37,085 bases of DNA from Methylobacillus sp. (GTDB lineage Bacteria; Pseudomonadota; Gammaproteobacteria; Burkholderiales; Methylophilaceae): NCBI GenBank assembly GCA_031277395.1, contig JAITML010000015.1:1-37085 (forward strand). Reading direction: 5' to 3'. A program made the translations under genes and the position numbers. Numbering within the stretch: the first letter of the stretch is position 1; each line of letters opens with the position of its first letter. Positions 31,948 to 37,085 of this stretch are shown in pieces. A model generated the notes under the pieces. That model was not told the DNA's origin, searched no databases, and saw only the letters and a list, made by a program, of their open reading frames with translations.

Positions 31948-32319
31948 ATGATGCAAAAACGTTTGAAGCTGTTCATGCTGCTCGGAGTAACGACCCTTTT
32001 CCTCTCGCCTTTTGCGGCGATTTCCAAAGAAATACCGGAAATGACACAAAAACAAGCCGAAGAAATGGCAAAAGTGATATATCGCAAAGACATAGCTGCT
32101 GGAAAAGTCACTCTGCAGCAGGCAGGCGCATACTACAAATGCTCGGAAGGAGATTATATGCAGAAGTACATGAACAGCCCGGAGGGGAAAAAGCACATGC
32201 AGGGGCCAGACAAAGTAAGCGCCAGTGAAATAGAAGTATTGGAAAAATTCCGAGAGCAATCCCAAGATAAGTGCGTGAAACAACTCGGTCTGAAAGAAAA
32301 GCCCAAAGAAGGCATGTAA
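31948..32319 (+). CDS. Small secreted protein with one Cys pair, function unknown
   Basis: The ATG at 31948 has GGAG seven bases ahead. An alternative ATG is the next codon. The 123-residue product begins with a signal peptide (about 1-26, ending PFAAIS). The mature part is charged and mostly helical with Lys and Glu alternation (MTQKQAEEMAKVIYRKDIAA), and has only two cysteines, C65 and C109, which could form one disulfide. Not a family I recognise. It stands apart, followed by a palindromic repeat and the convergent uvrA. Confidence 0.7.
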   Translation: MMQKRLKLFMLLGVTTLFLSPFAAISKEIPEMTQKQAEEMAKVIYRKDIAAGKVTLQQAGAYYKCSEGDYMQKYMNSPEGKKHMQGPDKVSASEIEVLEKFREQSQDKCVKQLGLKEKPKEGM

Positions 32320-32456
32320 TATCGGCCAGGCGCCTGACATTGCATTTAACGCTAAGAACGAAAGCATCAAATTGCCCTGCACCCTTCGCGTCTCAAATGG
32401 CGGTGCGGCGAAAGCAACCATTGGGTGATCTGTTCGGCCTTACCAACTTTGGAGTT

Positions 32457-32547
32457 CGTAGGCTGGGATGAAGTGAAACGGAATCCCAGCACTTGTTTCC
32501 AGCAATATTGCAAGCTGGGATTTCACTTCGTTCCATCCCAGCCTACG
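32457..32547. repeat. Imperfect palindromic dispersed repeat, family C
   Basis: The left arm (32457-32490, beginning CGTAGGCTGGGATGAAGTG) and the right arm (32514-32547, ending CATCCCAGCCTACG) are inverted complements with a few mismatches, around a 23-base centre. The gap 32320-32581 between the small secreted gene and uvrA contains no other clear feature apart from the adjacent CCCCTT/AAGGGG hairpin. Elements with this GTAGG...CCTAC layout are frequent between genes in proteobacteria. Confidence 0.85.
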
Positions 32548-32552
32548 CGCTC

Positions 32553-32570
32553 CTTCCCCTTGAAGGGGAG
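32553..32570. repeat. Short GC-rich hairpin next to uvrA end
   Basis: CTTCCCCTTGAAGGGGAG folds on itself with a stem of CCCCTT pairing with AAGGGG. It sits 12 bases past the uvrA stop (minus strand). There is no U run on the exit side in that direction, so it is not a clear terminator. It may be part of the same dispersed element. Confidence 0.4.
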
Positions 32571-32581
32571 GACTAAAAGCA

Positions 32582-35398
<2,817 letters not shown>

Positions 35399-35492
35399 GT
35401 GTTCAGTTCATGCCCTTGGACGGGTCAACCTGCTAATATACGCATTTTTTACCCGTTGTCGCTACCCTTTTCCGATGTTGCATCCCGAACGC

Positions 35493-36854
35493 ATGACCGC
35501 TCTTGAGTTACGTGCCAGTCTGAGCTTGGCTTCCATCTATGGTTTACGCATGTTGGGAATGTTTCTTATCCTGCCGATTTTTGCGATTTATGCGCAAAAT
35601 CTGCCGGGGGGCGCGGCCGACTGGAAGATCGGCCTCGCGCTCGGCGCGTATGGCCTCACGCAAGCCTTGCTGCAACTGCCCTTCGGCATGGCGTCGGATC
35701 GTTACGGACGCAAGCGGGTGATCTATTTCGGCCTCGCGATCTTCGCCCTCGGCAGCCTCATCGCGGCGCTCGCAACCAATATCGAAACCATCATTCTCGG
35801 CCGCGCGATTCAAGGCGCGGGCGCGGTTTCCGCCGCAGTGACCGCGCTGGTCGCCGACCTCACGCGCGAAGAACACCGCACCAAGGCAATGGCGATGATA
35901 GGCGGCACCATAGGCATTTCATTCGCCGTCTCGCTGGTTGCGGGACCGGCGCTCAACCAGTGGATAGGCGTGCCCGGCATTTTCGCGCTGACCGGCATTC
36001 TGACCGTGCTCGCGATGCTGGTGATCCGCTTTGTCGTGCCGGACCCGCAGTCCAGCCGTTTTCATTCCGATGCGGAAGCCTCGACCGGCAAACTCAAGGA
36101 AGTGTTGCATGATGCCCAGTTGCTGCGCCTCAATTTCGGCATTTTCTCGCTGCACGCGGCGCAGATGGCAATGTTCGTTGTTGTGCCGCTCGCGCTCCTG
36201 AAAACCAGCGGGCTGGATGCAAATCACCACTGGCAAGTGTATCTGCCCGTCATGGTCGTATCGTTCATCTGCATGGTGCCTGCGATCATCTACGGCGAGA
36301 AAAAAGCCAAACTCAAAACCATATTCGTCGCCGCCATTGCGCTCATGTTCGGCGCGCAACTTTTGTTTGCGGGGTTGATCGGCCAATTCTGGGGCATTGT
36401 GACCTCGCTCACCGTCTATTTCATCGCCTTCAACCTGCTCGAAGCCAGCCTGCCCAGCATCATTTCCAAGATCGCTCCGGCCGCCTGCAAAGGGACGGCG
36501 ATGGGTGTGTATAATACTTCGCAATCGCTCGGCATCTTTATTGGCGGCAGCGTGGGCGGCTGGCTTTCGCATCACTATGGTTACGCATCCGTATTCATGT
36601 TTTGCAGCGTGTTGATCGCCCTGTGGCTGATCTTCGCCATCAGCATGAAAGCGCCGCCTGCGGTCAAAAGTCTCATGTTCCGCCTCAGGGAAATGTCGGC
36701 TGAAACCGCTCAACGCCTCGCCGCCCGGCTGCAAACAGTGCAAGGCGTGCGTGAAGCCGTGGTACTCGCGGACGAAGGCGTGGCGCTGCTCAAAGTGGAT
36801 ATGCATGCGTGGGACGAAAACGCCGCGCAACAACTAATCGAAAAAGGAGAATGA
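35493..36854 (+). CDS. MFS transporter, YajR-like with C-terminal YAM-type domain
   Basis: The start [21 protein letters not shown] is at 35493; an ATG at 35475 is also possible. The 453-residue protein has 12 predicted membrane helices and the MFS loop motif [16 protein letters not shown] between helices 2 and 3. After the last helix (about 380) comes an extension of about 70 residues ending [20 protein letters not shown], which fits the ferredoxin-like YAM domain of the YajR drug/H+ antiporter family. The substrate is unknown. Its stop TGA is followed after 1 base by the ssb ATG, so ssb is probably cotranscribed at least in part. Confidence 0.9.
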   Translation: MTALELRASLSLASIYGLRMLGMFLILPIFAIYAQNLPGGAADWKIGLALGAYGLTQALLQLPFGMASDRYGRKRVIYFGLAIFALGSLIAALATNIETIILGRAIQGAGAVSAAVTALVADLTREEHRTKAMAMIGGTIGISFAVSLVAGPALNQWIGVPGIFALTGILTVLAMLVIRFVVPDPQSSRFHSDAEASTGKLKEVLHDAQLLRLNFGIFSLHAAQMAMFVVVPLALLKTSGLDANHHWQVYLPVMVVSFICMVPAIIYGEKKAKLKTIFVAAIALMFGAQLLFAGLIGQFWGIVTSLTVYFIAFNLLEASLPSIISKIAPAACKGTAMGVYNTSQSLGIFIGGSVGGWLSHHYGYASVFMFCSVLIALWLIFAISMKAPPAVKSLMFRLREMSAETAQRLAARLQTVQGVREAVVLADEGVALLKVDMHAWDENAAQQLIEKGE

Positions 36855-36855
36855 G

Positions 36856-37085
36856 ATGGCATCGGTCAACAAGGTAATCCTCGTCGGCAATCTGGGACGC
36901 GACCCTGAAATGCGCTACATGCCTTCGGGTGACGCGCTGGCGTCTTTCAGCATCGCCACCACCGACACCTGGAAAGACAAAAGCGGCCAAAAACAGGAAC
37001 GCACCGAATGGCATCGCATTTCCATGTTCGGCAAACTGGCCGAAATCGCCGGACAATACCTCAAGAAAGGCTCTTCGGTTTACAT
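36856..37085 (+). CDS. ssb: Single-stranded DNA-binding protein (3' truncated by window end)
   Basis: The start [21 protein letters not shown] is at 36856, with AAAGGAG 6 bases before it, inside the last codons of the MFS gene. 76 full codons are visible before the window ends. The OB-fold hallmarks are present: [54 protein letters not shown]. It coats single-stranded DNA in replication, repair and recombination. The uvrA/MFS/ssb neighbourhood is a conserved proteobacterial arrangement. The acidic C-terminal tip that binds partners such as the chi subunit is outside the window. Confidence 0.97.
   Translation, partial: MASVNKVILVGNLGRDPEMRYMPSGDALASFSIATTDTWKDKSGQKQERTEWHRISMFGKLAEIAGQYLKKGSSVY

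Noticed and set aside
35399..35492. A LexA (SOS) box for uvrA
   Set aside because: I looked for CTG-N10-CAG in the divergent gap. CTGCTAATATACG is present but has no matching CAG at the required distance.

Overview
The window looks like ordinary chromosome from a Gram-negative betaproteobacterium, probably of the Nitrosomonadales/Gallionellaceae type. This lineage is inferred from gene content and order, not from a marker comparison. Supporting signs are lptF-lptG divergent from pepA-holC, purM divergent from an AI-2E-type permease followed by hda, the ECF sigma-DUF3619-DUF3106-RDD block, PP0621- and DUF3108-type proteins, and uvrA divergent from a YajR-like MFS gene followed by ssb. I see no rRNA, tRNA, CRISPR array, transposase or prophage gene. 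Genes are densely packed on both strands, and no gene-free stretch exceeds 300 bases.

Layout. 1-3.5 kb: the last codons of an autotransporter barrel, a palindromic repeat, topA, a small GIY-YIG protein and a second copy of the repeat. 3.5-5.8 kb (minus): cell-wall enzymes, namely an L,D-transpeptidase, a PBP7-like endopeptidase and AmpD. 5.8-9 kb: a Ca2+/cation antiporter-like protein, a PP0621 protein, and the four-gene sigma-factor operon. 9-15 kb: lptG/lptF (minus), then pepA, holC and two uncharacterised genes (plus). 14.9-20.3 kb (minus): MarR regulator with a small MscS-like membrane protein, then purM, two DUF3108 proteins and rsmB. 20.4-22.4 kb (plus): AI-2E-type permease, hda and a small conserved protein.

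22.4-25 kb (minus): a repeat, then a tightly coupled set comprising an M48 protease, soxY, soxZ and a small membrane protein. 25-27.8 kb: moaC (plus), then two tandem DUF4124 proteins and glnA (minus) with a clear terminator between them. 27.9-32.3 kb (plus): rhodanese, aroE, mtgA, a membrane-anchored TAXI-type binding protein, a lipoprotein and a small secreted protein. 32.3-37.1 kb: a third type of palindromic repeat, uvrA (minus), a YajR-like MFS transporter, and the start of ssb cut by the window edge.

Most genes are housekeeping: DNA topology, repair and replication (topA, uvrA, ssb, holC, hda), envelope building (lptFG, mtgA, ampD, PBP7, L,D-transpeptidase), and purine, shikimate, glutamine and molybdopterin metabolism. 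I did not find a clear new defence or mobile system. The best candidates for a second look are the M48 protease-SoxYZ-small membrane protein operon with no other sox genes nearby, the ECF sigma module, the anchored TAXI protein without TRAP permease genes, the unknown pair after holC, and three families of imperfect palindromes in the intergenic gaps.
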